From positions 1-62,000 of the forward strand of contig NMRA01000283.1 of the NCBI GenBank assembly GCA_002633005.1: 62,000 nt of DNA, written 5' to 3'. This stretch comes from Phoronis australis (taxonomy: Eukaryota > Phoronida > Phoronidae). The notes below the pieces were generated by a model. The model was not told the DNA's origin and ran no database searches. It saw nothing but the letters and a program-made list of their open reading frames with translations. Below, piece after piece: positions 27,051 through 40,020 of the stretch (positions within the stretch are counted from its first letter, which is position 1; every line of letters begins with the position of its first letter). The translations under genes were made by a program, and so were the position numbers.

Positions 27051-27865
27051 TAAACATTGACCACAATACGTGCGCTGAGATTTTGATTCATTTTTACACT
27101 TTGAGGAAAGTAGTTACACTTGGTTTCAATAACTCTTTGACCGTGGAAAATAATTGGACTGTGAGTCCCGGCAATTGACTGCGGGAACACTTCTGTCATC
27201 TGGAATTAATACGGGAGGTTTCTGTAATAAGATTTTGGAAGCAAACGTGAAGTGCAGCTACATGTAGTTCTGATCCGCTAACCTATTTAATGAAGGAACA
27301 TTGACAAAAATACAAAATTTCCATCACAAAAACTGATGGAAGTTCTTTTTTCAAGGCGTTTAAATTCTCTGGAAAAATGAATAGACGGCTTTCAACATTT
27401 ACGTCGTGTCTGTTCCGTCCTGAGACCACCACTTGACTTATAGGCAAAGGGCCCATCTAGTTACCTGGACAACGGAATCTCATCAGACCAATAGCAAATA
27501 ATCCACGTGCTTGGTAATAAATCAATAGACCTTCCGACATACTGATGTCAAAACACATATTTCTGAAACACGCCCATACTATAAAAAAAGTCCTAGTAGG
27601 GATTAGTCTCAAGCTATTGCTCTTTGTTCACGGAAAGACAGTTTGCAATTGTGCATTCTTACACGTTAGTTAGTACTGATTTCAACCCAGATTTCAATCA
27701 GGTCATACATGCATAAACATTGCTGAATTGGTTAAATACACGACACTCGTCGTAATTAACAATCTTTATTCCGCTCCGTTAGTATCCTCAGAACAAAGTT
27801 CGACATTCATATTGGCAAAAGTAACTGAGCAAGAGACGTGATCACACACACACACACACACACAC

Positions 27866-28417
27866 NNNNNNNNNNNNNNNNNNNNNNNNNNNNNNNNNNN
27901 NNNNNNNNNNNNNNNNNNNNNNNNNNNNNNNNNNNNNNNNNNNNNNNNNNNNNNNNNNNNNNNNNNNNNNNNNNNNNNNNNNNNNNNNNNNNNNNNNNNN
28001 NNNNNNNNNNNNNNNNNNNNNNNNNNNNNNNNNNNNNNNNNNNNNNNNNNNNNNNNNNNNNNNNNNNNNNNNNNNNNNNNNNNNNNNNNNNNNNNNNNNN
28101 NNNNNNNNNNNNNNNNNNNNNNNNNNNNNNNNNNNNNNNNNNNNNNNNNNNNNNNNNNNNNNNNNNNNNNNNNNNNNNNNNNNNNNNNNNNNNNNNNNNN
28201 NNNNNNNNNNNNNNNNNNNNNNNNNNNNNNNNNNNNNNNNNNNNNNNNNNNNNNNNNNNNNNNNNNNNNNNNNNNNNNNNNNNNNNNNNNNNNNNNNNNN
28301 NNNNNNNNNNNNNNNNNNNNNNNNNNNNNNNNNNNNNNNNNNNNNNNNNNNNNNNNNNNNNNNNNNNNNNNNNNNNNNNNNNNNNNNNNNNNNNNNNNNN
28401 NNNNNNNNNNNNNNNNN
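27866..28417. other. Assembly gap (552 N)
   Basis: The gap begins inside the CA tract and ends at 'tgcacttcgctc'. Copy A has about 508 bp between the same points (11614-12121), including the right arm of the fold-back element. That gives a good estimate of what is missing. Confidence 0.99.
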
Positions 28418-30667
28418 TGCACTTCGCTCTTACGACACTATTGGCTATTGTTGGTAATTTGCGTATGCAAATCAAGGGCTTTGGGCGATTTTACATTTTG
28501 TTTAACCAAGGAAAATTGATTTCTGCACATGTTGCCTACCATATGGTACATTTTATGTAGTTGTCGGACTGTTTTAACCAATGTAGCTCTTATTTAAATG
28601 TTATCAGACTATGTAGAATCGTCTAGGGATTACTTTAACTTTATATGTAACAATCATACGTGGATAAATCTATGGAAATGTGTGTACAGTACATGAGCCA
28701 TTAACTGCATTGCTCAGTTGAATGAAAGCGTAATAAAAATCGACAGGCGAAGTTATGAAACTTGCTAAGCCTTAGGAGGCACCCAGCACTAAGCTCTTGC
28801 TCATTTGGATCTTGGAACATCAGGTCTTGGCAGCTTCAGCAGTATGTTCCAAAGGTACACAAAACCTAAAAATATGAACAAAATGCGGACTCAAAGGTTT
28901 CAAAAAGCTATCCCAAAGAACAAAGAAACTGGTTTCAAAGTGCTTTTCTATCTTTTACGACTACCTCAAGTGCAAATGGCTCCTCAAAATACACCCAATC
29001 GGCATCTTTTACCCCGAAGCCAAAATTTACATCAGACAGTGCTATGAACTGACAGACAGCGCATTCAGACTGCCAAACCCCTCCAGATTGTAAAAATCAT
29101 ATGCAAGGTGGATGGCAACCAGTTAAAAGTTTTACAAATCCAACGTGTCTGAAGGATATAATCTTTCGCTAAATTTCAATTTCTCGCTTGCAATCAGTAA
29201 TTTGATTTCAAAGCCATGGATTAGCAAAAAGTGGGACGGAGTCAATAACTAGCACTCTTTCAAACATAACAGACTCAAAATTCAAGAAAATGCCTTTCGT
29301 AGCCTTCACAAGCACCCAACACAAAGTCGAAACTGCTCAGCCAACTTAACAGTCGTCGATTCTTAATGAAACTGGGGGAGGTAAATTTAACCGTGGTTCA
29401 AAAAATATATTGACTGCCACTTCAGTTGGACCAATCACCCAGTAGTTAAACTGTCAGTAATTAATTGGGAACTAAATGGCTCATGTATAATTATATCATT
29501 GATCAGTGAATTCCATTTATTTATTCGGTATTACCAAATGACCGCTTCAGCAACGTGAAACCTATTAACAATAGCGATATGTGCGCTCTAGGGAAATTCA
29601 CGACAGTCTGGGGAACGCTGCTATGTTTTGATTTATGAGGGAACGCCTCGTTCGTTAGAAGCGTAAAACGGACGAAGCCTTGAGTCACTACCTGTTCAAC
29701 TGTTGGATGACGGCAGAAGGACGTTTAAAGCTAGTTGTGTACATAGCGCAAGCACTATCACCGTAGTGGTTGATTTCTAGCAGATACGCGTTTATTCCAG
29801 GATTACGGATAATACATGTAGTGTGTTAAGGTAGATGTATGAGCGTTTCTGTAACGTTCATGGAAATTATAAAAAAATTGGCCGACGACTACTGCTTCCT
29901 AGTCTGAATAGTTACCAACGAACTCGGATCACTGAATTTGATGTTTGTCGATTTTCAACAACAATATTTTGCTCTCTCTGGATAGGCCGTTTCACTACTG
30001 TTTGGATTAGCGTTTGATAACATACCCTTCCGCAACAAAATCAGGCGATCGTTTAACGCACGATCACGGTGGATTGATTAATACGTTTCTGAATTTACGA
30101 CCAGCTAATGCACCAAAAGGTGAGTGAATGAACCAATTTGCTTCCTGTTCGTTGTTACGTTATGAAAATTTTACACGAAAAATTGTATAATTTGAGTGCG
30201 TGTCCAAGGATTATCTCCTTGATTGGCCCTAATTGTGTTTGAGTGCGATGTGTGGCTCTGAGATGATAATCGAACGGCCAAAGATACACACAAGCCTGTG
30301 CAGAGCTGCGTTTGCAAAGAGCGCTTTTTTGTTGAAAAACCCTGTTTTGATTTAAGTCACTTACCGAAATTGATCCCAAATTGTTCCATAGTCAAAAAGT
30401 TTGATTTTTGACGCGGAAACAACTGTCAGTTCGTTATCCTTCACAGCAACCTCTCTAAAAGCTACCGGGGTGTTAAAGTTCCCACCACCCATTTTCTTAG
30501 TTTTTGAAGTTTCAGTTAGCTATTATGAGATGAATACCATAAAATCTAACTAAATAGGCACTTTTTACGAAAATAGTCGCTAATTGTTTAATTTTGAAGA
30601 AACATTAGTTATTACCAAGTTTCCCCCCCAAATGATGCAATGGGTGGAAAACGTTTGGTCAATTGCA

Positions 30668-30874
30668 ATGGCGAAACACAGCAGATCAGAAGACGAGTAC
30701 AATTTTGAGCAAGAATTGGATAATTATTATGCAGACAGCGGGGAGGGTGGATACGGGCATGGCACTCAAGTACTTGAAAAAACAGACTATGTAATCGATT
30801 TCCCACTTAGCTATCTTTCGTCGAACTCGACTCACTTGCACGAGAAATGCTGCAGACTTGCATGTATTGTGTGA
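30668..30874 (+). CDS. Small unrecognised open frame, copy B
   Basis: Counterpart of the frame at 14382, again opening at ATG, 68 codons, one visible amino-acid change (Q to E in the Gly-rich patch). Here the frame also stays open upstream to 30584, because a base change replaces the copy A stop just before the ATG. Family unknown; I would not treat it as a gene without transcript evidence. Confidence 0.15.
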   Translation: MAKHSRSEDEYNFEQELDNYYADSGEGGYGHGTQVLEKTDYVIDFPLSYLSSNSTHLHEKCCRLACIV

Positions 30875-31036
30875 GCCACACCCAACTGAACCAAGGGCAC
30901 TTAGACACTTAATAATCACTCAAAAAGGCCACAGTTTGTTCGTTATTTATAAAATTTGCAAATACACTTACAAGGCGGGGATCTTTCATCGTAGCACCGC
31001 TTTTGTGTTTGGTCGAAACACGATTCCTTGAAATGT

Positions 31037-31206
31037 GCCGAACAAAGTGTGACTCCCGACTGAATCGCATGCTCCACACTGAAGTTCCACACTCTCATGC
31101 GGAGCACAAACCGATGTCACTTCTGTGTGACTTTCATGCATTTAGGACATTTGAATACAGAGACGTTCTCAGTCAAGTTGCTGTTACTACAGTCTCCACA
31201 AACGCA
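31037..31206 (-). pseudogene. Possible decayed RING/TRIM-like fragment, copy B
   Basis: Same cysteine-pair arrangement (CGDC, CPKC, CGAC in two frames) and same stop after KVTQK as in copy A at 14766-14935. Sharing the breaks shows the decay came before the duplication. The same doubts about identity apply. Confidence 0.25.
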
Positions 31207-31579
31207 CCTTTACATGTCTGAAAAAGACGAGTCACAGCGAACTTTCCTCACAACTTACTTCTCAGTATCGCTCTGGTAAAACGGCGAGACGGTCTTCCAC
31301 CCCTAACGTACAACTCCGATAACAGAAAAATGTGTTTGACTTGTTTCTTACCAACAGGTTATTAAATCTCTGAAAATGTAATAATAATATTCTTTGTTAG
31401 ACACAGAGTCGCGGTGGGAACTCTTTAAAACATGATTAAAGGAGCCACCAGCACCTGCGTTGTTATCCGAAGGAAATCCGCATTTCACGTTCTGGAGCCG
31501 ATTCATTGCGTCATTTTAAGTTTACCGAAGTTGGAAGTGAAATGCATTCGATTGAAGAACATGGCTGACGTAAAAAGTT

Positions 31580-32299
31580 CCCTTGGGACCTAGGGCTTTA
31601 CCGCTGACAGGTGGCGCTACCCTGACCGATTTGACATGTGACTTGTTGCTGTGAAGACAAAAAACAAACACGAGGGACTTTGTTTCTGTATGTGAAACTT
31701 TCACAAAGTATTAAAGCTTTTGTGATTATGGTGATAGTGATTAGCTATAGACGCCAGTCCCAACTTTAATAATCGCACTTTTTCTCCGGTGCAGTTCAAT
31801 AGGGACCTATCACGTTTGGTCTCCACATTGCGATTTTGCTAACAAATTCAAATTTTGTTCGGACGAAAATTTGTTTTATCAACCAGCAAAATGTTGTCAA
31901 CAGGTTAGAACATTTAACCATTTGCTTGAAAAACATATCATGACAGACAATTGTTTCAGTAACCTAAATGCCATAATAGGACAGGGATGAAGCACTTACA
32001 TGTATGACACCTGACAAATCACCTGCAGAGAAAATGCACATGCCTAAAATCAGCAATGATTTAGCCATGATTATTTCTAATGTTCACAAGCTGTTGCATT
32101 ACTCACAATTTAACGTCATCGAGGACGAGTGAAGTTTGAAGGTTTTATCGTTTTGTTTTGATGCTTGTTTCATAATGCTCCGAAAAAAGTTGTCAAATCA
32201 CGGCCCGGAATCACCGCTCAGTGTTCGGGCCATAACACGATAAGCGCCACGTGACTTGTTATTGAGTGCTGCGCCACCTGTCACCGGCGTAGCCCTTGG
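31580..32299. mobile_element. Possible inverted-repeat element present only in copy B
   Basis: The left arm near 31590-31617 (agggctttaccgctgacagg and on) pairs with the reverse complement of 32270-32299 (gcgccacctgtcaccggcgt and on). The arms are about 30 bp with a few mismatches, and the element is about 0.7 kb. The interior is AT-rich without a transposase. It lies inside the block absent from copy A, but the absent block is larger than the element, so simple insertion or excision does not fully explain the difference. Confidence 0.45.
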
Positions 32300-33508
32300 G
32301 CTATTCGACTGGGCTAAGCCGGTTTGGCAGTGATTAATGAACTTGGGTAAACAAAAAATGTAACAACAAACATGCACTTTAAGAAAAATTAGGTAAAATT
32401 GCCATACACTAAGGACATTTCTATAACTGTCGAAAATATCGAAGGTATATTTCAAGAGCAAAAAACTAAAATGGACATAATCCTTACGGTCGGCTTCGGA
32501 GCCTCATCGGCGCGCGATGAGCACTTAGCTCCGTCAGGTTTGAATTAATTTAATTCGAGATAAAAAGTACTGCATGATTTTCCTAACACTAAAAATAATT
32601 CCTCATCGCTGACGCTGACTATCAACTCATCAACCACATTTCACTTGTCTCATCCCCGCCACCTCTTGTTCAGTTTGAGTTTTCGGTCAAGTGATCGCGG
32701 AAATTTCATTTGGACAACTGCGAAATTTTTCAAAGTCAATTTAGCAAGTGACTCTCTTATTTCAGTAGTCGGAAATAGGTACCTAGAAATGTTTGGTAGG
32801 GTAAGGTTTTTGTTTGTTTCATGTCAAGCGTTTTAGCCGTGTTGTTATCACGACAACATGAATTCTTAGGTTTAAAACGAACAATTCGAACACTAATAAC
32901 AGTTCTTGTGATACTGTACATCAGCAGGTGAGTGACCATGTGTCGCATGTAATACGTTCCCATCTCACGGTATTCTAAAAAGCGTTTGCACATAACAGTC
33001 GTTGCCACAGTATACGTAGCGGGATTTAAAGTCAAATATGGATGTGCACGTTCACCCTTGACTGATTGTTACTTGAAACCTCAGAACTGTGTATTTTTTA
33101 AGTACTTTACATTCAGTTTGACGCATATGAGCAGCAGAGTATTTTAAAGACACATCAAGAATACCTTGCAAGTCTAATGTATGTCATCACTATGTCTTAC
33201 TCAATACAACCGGTTACATCTCTTATTGTATAACCTTTTCTTACCCAAATTAAAGCAGAGGTAATTTTGTTAACACAAAGATGTATAAGCAGTTAGGAAC
33301 ACAAAAGCAGATGAAAATTAAAAGAACTATAAAACAGGTAAAAATTAACTGTACATAGAAAATCACAGTACAGAATAGAAGATTATTTTGGAATTTTTAT
33401 ATTAAAACTATTAGAATAGAAAAGTTAAAAACCATCACAGTACTGAGTAGAAATTTATATTGGAGGCATTCGTTAAATTTTATTGTATTACATTGCACAG
33501 TGTTACAA

Positions 33509-34761
33509 TATTGTTATAAGAAAGTGAGAGTCCTTGAAATGTAACGGTTTTTAATCAAGCTTTAAAGTTACCGCTTTCGCAGAAACACAGAAGAATAAAA
33601 GATCAAAATCCCAATAAACGGTATCCGGAACTGGAATTTGGTCATCGTGGAGGAGTATTTACAGCGCGCGTGTGGAGATTAAGGGTGGAAACTCTCTCGG
33701 GATTTGTACCAAGGGTTTGGTGCTGCTTAGGGTATCGAAGCTGAAATATAGAGGTGTGGTCGTGGAATTCCTTCCACCCCTTGATAGCAAGCTATTAGTA
33801 ATCAGCTGAGCACTATCCTTCGTGGAAAAACTAAACACGAATTACATGACGCTTGGAAGCTTTGTGATAATTGCTTCAATCACTTGCAAGTACTCTGTAA
33901 TTAATTGCATCTATTTAAACTGCGCTTTGTAAAGAGAGCATGCGAAATAAATAATGTCGAACATTACGTGCATAAAGTATCAAAGATGTTGATGTAATGA
34001 CCTGCTAACCGATTTCATTAAATTCATTGACTCCGAAAAATATGGGTGCCTACATCTACATAAGAAAGTCACGAGCAGACAGAATGTTTAATAATGGCGG
34101 CCATTAATTGCATAAATTGTGCTAATTTTTCATGCAACGGCAAGCAAACTGATTTTATTAAATAATTAAAACATGGGTGCAAATGTCTGTGGTGCTTCGT
34201 ACCTCAGCTAAAAGCACAAAATTTTTAATCGAATAGTGGCGACCTTAATCTACACCGAGTATGCAAATTCACGATTTATCCACCTCCAAACCAACTTCTC
34301 AAATTCACTTACCTTGGAAACATAGGTAAAACGTCAAAATAATCTACTTATGGTGCTTGGTAAGGAAGTTATTAACAAATTAAAGCAGACATTTGCATAA
34401 TGGTAGCCTTAATTTGGATATTTAAAAATCCTCAAGGTTTTCAAGATTACAAGCCAGTCAAAATGTTTCGGGGGGAGGGGTACCTTAACAAGAAAGAATA
34501 AAAAACATATACTACCAAAAATGTCTAGGTCCTCCATGGGAACCCTATGGATAAGTTACTTGAGAAAACGTCGCCGTCTTAGTCGGGCAACAAAAACGAA
34601 GCATAGGCGCCCGTTATTGTAGTTCAGGTCAGTGAGGAGCGCACTGACATCGAAAAATCCCCTTGTGTGGATGTTGTTTCTATCGCTTTGCAACGGACAA
34701 CAAAGCCGGTGTCCATTTGTTGCCATGCGATACAAAATGAGCTGTCGGTAGCCGCTGCAAC
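33509..34761. other. Unassigned AT-rich DNA between the two duplications
   Basis: No repeat array and no recognised exon. A minus-strand stop-free stretch at 34556-34789 has an ordinary-looking amino-acid mix but no ATG start, domain or splice context I can defend. A short G-rich run (ggggggaggggtacc) sits near 34470. Confidence 0.5.
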
Positions 34762-37262
34762 TGTCAGAAATTTGCTTCAGTTTCACCACAGGATGGTGAA
34801 GAAAAGAAACTCTGATCTGGAAAAGTGCTCCATCTAATTAATTAGCGCAGCAGGTCCCCATTAGTGAAACTTGATGTACATTTGCCTTAGTGCTGTCTGT
34901 GGGCTATGTGACATATTCACCATTTCAACCTACAAAACGCTTCATATGCACACAAATGGCTAAAATATCTATAAAAGACAACAAAATTTATACATGTACA
35001 ACAAAAGTCAAAATGTGGATCATAAACAACCAAACAAAGAAAAAAACAAAACAAAACAGCAGTGTTACGCTCAAGTGGCAAGGCCGTCGTTCAGGATTCG
35101 TTCCTTACTGACGTGCAAGGAATTCACAAGACATACAGTGTAGTGAATAGTCGATGATTTTCTGATTTCGGTCGAGGTAAAAATTGCGCTCAAAAAGGTT
35201 TGTAGTTTGAGAACAGAAAAGAGGAAAACATTGTGTGATGTGATATTTTGGTAATTTTGTATTTATTTTCAAGTGTTTGAACTTCATTAACCCATCGCCT
35301 TTGAACACAGTGCGAATAATAAATTACCCACATTTTAAAAACGCCAATGCACAATATATGTCAATAGTTCTAGTATAAGATATGGAATATTCGCTTGCAA
35401 CTGTGACTAGGAGTGTTTTTAACTTTTTACGTTCATAATGTTTTCGGAGGCTGAAACTGAATTCCGTCATGTTAAGCTGTAACTTTGAACATATATGGAG
35501 TTGATGAACAGAATTTTGAGCCAACACCGCGTCGTCCCGCGAAGACCGCCTGCAAACAACAGACTTGGTTGTCAATGACCGAGCAACACTCACACTCACC
35601 AACTGCTTGCAGGTAAACGCCACCCAGTCGCTCAATAGATTTTTACACTTGCGACATCCATGTGAAACATTCGACGGGATTAGACTACTCGAGGTATAAA
35701 AATGAACTGAAATGAGGTGTTTCAAACATGGAGTATGCACTCAAGGTTTTAATCTATTACTTTCATATTGCATGAATCTCTCCGTCTTCATTACTGAAAT
35801 TAGCAATTTTTCAGCGCATAATTTGTCGTGTCATCAGTTGCTTGATACTTTGACTCTGACAGGTCAATTCCCTTCAAGGAGTAAAACCGCGCACGACGCC
35901 GGGAAGAGCGAGTTTGTGATGTTTTTAATCAACATAAGTCACCTCGGCAGCTTGCTAAGTGTCGCGAGAGTAAAGAATATCAGCGACTGGGTCGCGTTTA
36001 GTTGCCACGAGGCAAATTTGAACTGAACGGCTTTCACTTGCAAGCCATACCACGTGTTGCTTTCAATATACCCTTGTAGACTTGTACTGGTCCGAATATT
36101 CAAAGCGACAGAAACAATACCTATGATTATGAGGACAAAAATGAGTTTCGTTTGCGATAGTTTCTATAAATATATAGTAACACCGTCTTCTTAAAGTCCT
36201 ATCTACAAGTCGACATCGAAATGACAAATTTGTTCATAGTCAACTATAAATTCGATACTAGACACATCAATCTCGGTCATTGCCATTTTCCACTGGAACC
36301 CTACTTATTGAGGAGCGTTTGGAACACGATCAGATGAATATGACTATTTAGGCCTCTCTACAATAGCGATGATATAAAAGCAAGTCAGTTTCGTTGGTTT
36401 GTTCAAATTTCGTGGAAATTTAAAAATAACCACAGTAGACTTGCACACAGGTCGGACATTTCATTACAAATAACATCGTCATAACTGCACGTGAGACAAC
36501 CTCACTCACGAGTACCCACTCTGTAAAACGAAACACCATGATCTAGAAATTTATTCCTCCCTGTGGTCTAAAGTCTATGTTTTGTTAGTCTAGTTTTACT
36601 TGCACCAGTATTTTTGTATTCTGGGTGTGCGACGTAAAGGCTTGGTTACGTCATAGCACGGTATTGAGACGTGACCAGTTGAACTCATTAAATTTGTGTA
36701 CATGGCTTTACCCTCAAAGAATTGGGTGCTTTATGTCAACAATTTAGTATAGGCCAATTAATATTTAGCTGTAATCCTTGCAAGCGCAGTCTTCTATAGC
36801 AACCAATGTGGGCCATTCTGTTTGATATTTGATTTAATGCCTACATGTACCTTTCGTGTCGATAACCGTTTTGTACGAAATTTTATCAAAAATACTCTAC
36901 ACGTAGCCAAATTCTTGTAATAAGACAATACGCCGTAGTGGTGCTACGGTGCTAAGAATCGTGTAGTGCGCTAAGCAGAGAAATGATCTCGGTTTACTTC
37001 CTGACTGCATGAATAAATAACAGCTGTTAAATAATTAATGAAACTATAGACATTCCATAAACGTTGTCGATCGATGTGAAATATTTTTTGTCGTTAATCC
37101 CATTTAATTGCAACCCATGTCTTGATCACCATAGTGGCCTATACTGAGAATGCTTCCATCATTTAATCGTGACGTCATTGTAACAGGTATGCGACTGAAC
37201 ATTGGAAAAGATCGATCCGGGTGATAAGGACGTGAACAGAAGGAATATAAATAGTAGGACAG
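34762..37262. repeat. Promoter-proximal tandem duplication, copy A
   Basis: About 2.5 kb that is repeated at 37272-39994. In a 300-bp sample near 36481 versus 39211 I count only about four differences. Copy A stops at 'atagtaggacag' and a single N (37263), exactly where copy B runs on into the receptor's signal-peptide exon. It also lacks about 212 bp that copy B has at 38625-38837. An open frame at 35712-36026 is shifted by one base in copy B, so it is unlikely to be coding. Confidence 0.93.
37246..37253 (+). promoter_or_regulatory. Orphan TATA box (TATAAATA) in copy A
   Basis: Identical to the TATA box before receptor exon 1 at 39978, in the same sequence context, but the sequence breaks at an N only 10 bases later, so no exon follows. 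It is either a true orphan promoter copy or the edge of an unresolved second allele or gene copy. Confidence 0.45.
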
Positions 37263-37263
37263 N
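37263..37263. other. Single N at the duplication joint
   Basis: The N falls exactly at the joint between copy A and copy B of the 2.5-kb duplication, as at 15215 in the other duplication. This suggests an assembler-made join. Confidence 0.9.
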
Positions 37264-37271
37264 TCTGTAAT

Positions 37272-39994
37272 TGTCTGAAATTTGCTGCAGTTTCACCACG
37301 GGATGGTGAAGAAAAGAAACTTTCTGATCTGGAAAAGTACTCCATCTAATCAATTAGCGCAGCAGGTCCCCATTACTGAAACTTGACGTACATTTGCCCG
37401 TAGTGCTGTCTGCAGGAAATGTGACGTATTCACCATTTCAACTTACAAAACGCTTCATATGCAAACAAATGACTAAACTATCTATAAAAGACAACCAAAT
37501 TTTACAACAAGCGTCAAAATGTGGATTATAAACAACCAAACAAAGAAAAAACAAAATAAAACAGCAGTGTTACGCTCAGGTGGCATGGCTGTCGTTCAGG
37601 ATTCGATCCTTACTGACGTGCGAGGAATTCATAAGACATACAGTGTAGTGAATAGTCGATGATTTTCTGATTTCTGTCGAGGTAAAAATTGCGCTCTAAA
37701 AGGTTTGTAGTTTGAGAACAGAAAAGAGGAAAACATTGTGTGATGTGACATTTTGGTAATTTTGTATTTATTTTCAAGTGATTGAACTTCATTAACCCTT
37801 CGGCCTTTGAACACAGTGCGAATAATAAATTACCCACATTTTAATAACGCCAATGCACAATATATGTCAATAGTTCTAGTTATAAAATATGAAACATTCG
37901 CTTGCAACTGTGACTAGGAGTGTTTTTAACTTTTCACGTTCATAATGTGTTCGGAGGCTAAAACTGAATTACGTCATGTTAAGCTGTAACTTTGAACATA
38001 TTTGGAGTTGATGAACAGAATTTTGAGCCAACACCGCGTCGTCCCGCGAAGACCGCCTGCAAACAACAGACTTGGTTGCAACGCAAACTGTCAATGACTG
38101 AGCGACACTCACACTCACCAAGTGCTTGCAGGTAAACGCCATCCAGTCGCTCAATAGATTTTTACACTTGCAACATGGTGTGAAACATCCGACGGGATTA
38201 GACTGCTCGAGGTATAAAACTGAACTGAGATGATCTGTTTCAAACATGGAGTATGCACTCAAGGTTTTAATCTATTACTTTCATATTGCATGAATCTCTC
38301 CGTCTTCATTACTGAAATTAGCAATTTTTCAGCGCATAATTTGTCGTGTCATCAGTTGCTTGATACTTTGACTCTGACAGGTCAATTCCCTTCAAGGAGT
38401 AAAAGCCGCGCACGACGCCGGGAAGAGCGAGTTAGTGATGTTTTTAATCAACATAAGTCACCTCGGCAGCTTGCTAAGTGTCGCGAGAGTAAAGAATATC
38501 AGCGACTGGGTCGCGTTTAGTTGCCACTAGGCAAATTTGAACTGAACGGCTTTCACTTGCAAGCCATACCACGTGTTGCTTTCAATATACTCTTGTACAC
38601 TTGTACTGGTCCGAATATTCAAAGCTGCATTTCGCCCACTTTAGGTGTCGCGTTAAACATATTTGGAGTTCTTAACAGAAGGACCAAAACCAGCGGCTCA
38701 TTTGCCGTGTACGCCTACCCGCTGGACTGAAATGGTCGTTGTTGTGCCGTTTGAAACTCCCGGGTTGGCCAACAGCAATAAATTCTCCGATTCTCCGATG
38801 TATTCTCTTGACGTGTCGGTTTGTATATTCTTCTTTGCGACAGAAACAATACCTATGATTATGAGGACAAAAATGAGTTTCGTTTGCAATAGTTTCTATA
38901 AATATATAGTAATACTGTCTTCTTAAAGTCCAATCTACAAGTCGACATCGAAATGACAAATTTGTTCATAGTCAACTATAAATTCGATACTGGACACATC
39001 AATCTCGGTCATTCCCATTTTCCACTGGAACCCTACTTATTGAGGATCGTTTGGAACACGATCAGATGAATATGACTATTTAGGCCTCTCTATAATAGCG
39101 ATGATATAAAAGCAAGTCAGTTTCGTTGGTTTGTTCAAATTTCGTGGAAATTTAAAAATAACCACAGTAGACTTGCACACAGCTCGGACATTTCATTACA
39201 AATAACATCGTCCTAACTGCTCGTGAGACAACCTCACTCACGAGTACCCACTCTGTAAAACGAAACACCATGATCTAGAAATTTATTCCTCCCTGTGGTC
39301 TAAAGTCTATGTTTTGTTAGTCTAGTTTTACTTGCACCAGTATTTTTGTATTCTGGGTGTGCGACGTAAAGGCATGGTTACGTCATAGCACGGTATTGAG
39401 ACGTGACCAGTTGAACTCATTAAATTTGTGTACATGGCTTTACTCTCAAAGAATTGGGTGCTTTATGTCAACAATTTAGTATAGGCCAATTAATATTTAG
39501 CTGTAATCCTTGCAAGCGCAGTCTTCTATAGCAACCAATGTGGACCATTCTGTTTGAAATTTGATTTAATGCCTACATGTACCTTTCGTGTCGATAACCG
39601 TTTTGTATGAAATTTTATCAAAAATACTCTACACGTGGCCAAATTCTTGTAATAAGACAATACGCCGTAGTGGTGCTACGGTGCTAAGAATCGTGTAGTG
39701 CGCTAAGCAGAGAAATGATCTCGGTTTACTTCCTGACTGCATGAATAAATAACAGCTGTTAAATAATTAATGAAACTATAGACATTCCATAAACATTGTA
39801 GATCGATGTGAAATATTTTTTGTCGTTAATCCCATTTAATTGCAACCCATGTCTTGATCACCATAGTGGCCTATACTGAAAATGCTTCCATCATTTAATC
39901 GTGACGTCATTGTAACAGGTATGCGAATGAACATTGGAAAAGATCGATCCGGGTGATAAGGACGTGAGCAGAAGGAATATAAATAGTAGGACAG
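37272..39994. repeat. Promoter-proximal tandem duplication, copy B
   Basis: Second copy of 34762-37262. It is contiguous with receptor exon 1 and carries the extra 212 bp (38625-38837). This copy is the one in working context: its last bases are the core promoter. The body is AT-rich with no gene I can name. Confidence 0.93.
39978..39985 (+). promoter_or_regulatory. TATA box of the receptor gene
   Basis: TATAAATA lies 35 bases before the ATG of exon 1 (last T/A base to A of ATG). A start site about 30 bp downstream of the box would fall near 40008 and give a very short 5' leader. Box, ATG, signal peptide and donor follow in the right order, which supports a core promoter, but no transcript is available here. 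Confidence 0.55.
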
Positions 39995-40020
39995 ATTTTT
40001 ACATCGGGGAGTTGAACGAA

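Larger units (their letters stand above)
27051..33508. repeat. Array-flanking segment, copy B of the segmental duplication
   Basis: Second copy of 10803-16532, colinear with it over its whole length, with scattered substitutions, small indels, the N run at 27866-28417, and about 850 bp at 31485-32335 that copy A lacks. After 33508 copy B continues into unique DNA, whereas copy A breaks into array 2. Copy B therefore probably keeps the original right-hand context. No complete gene is recognised. Confidence 0.93.

Noticed and set aside
27766-28560. Open frames of 218-240 codons
   Set aside because: They consist almost wholly of unknown residues across the 552-N gap.
35694-35701. TATAAAAA-type box near 35695 followed by an ATG
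   Set aside because: The frame it would serve is not kept in copy B (38214 region), so a promoter there is not supported.
35324-35740. 138-codon minus frame and the 104-codon plus frame at 35712 in duplication copy A
   Set aside because: In copy B the plus frame is shifted by one base and the minus frame is altered by indels, with no protein family match.
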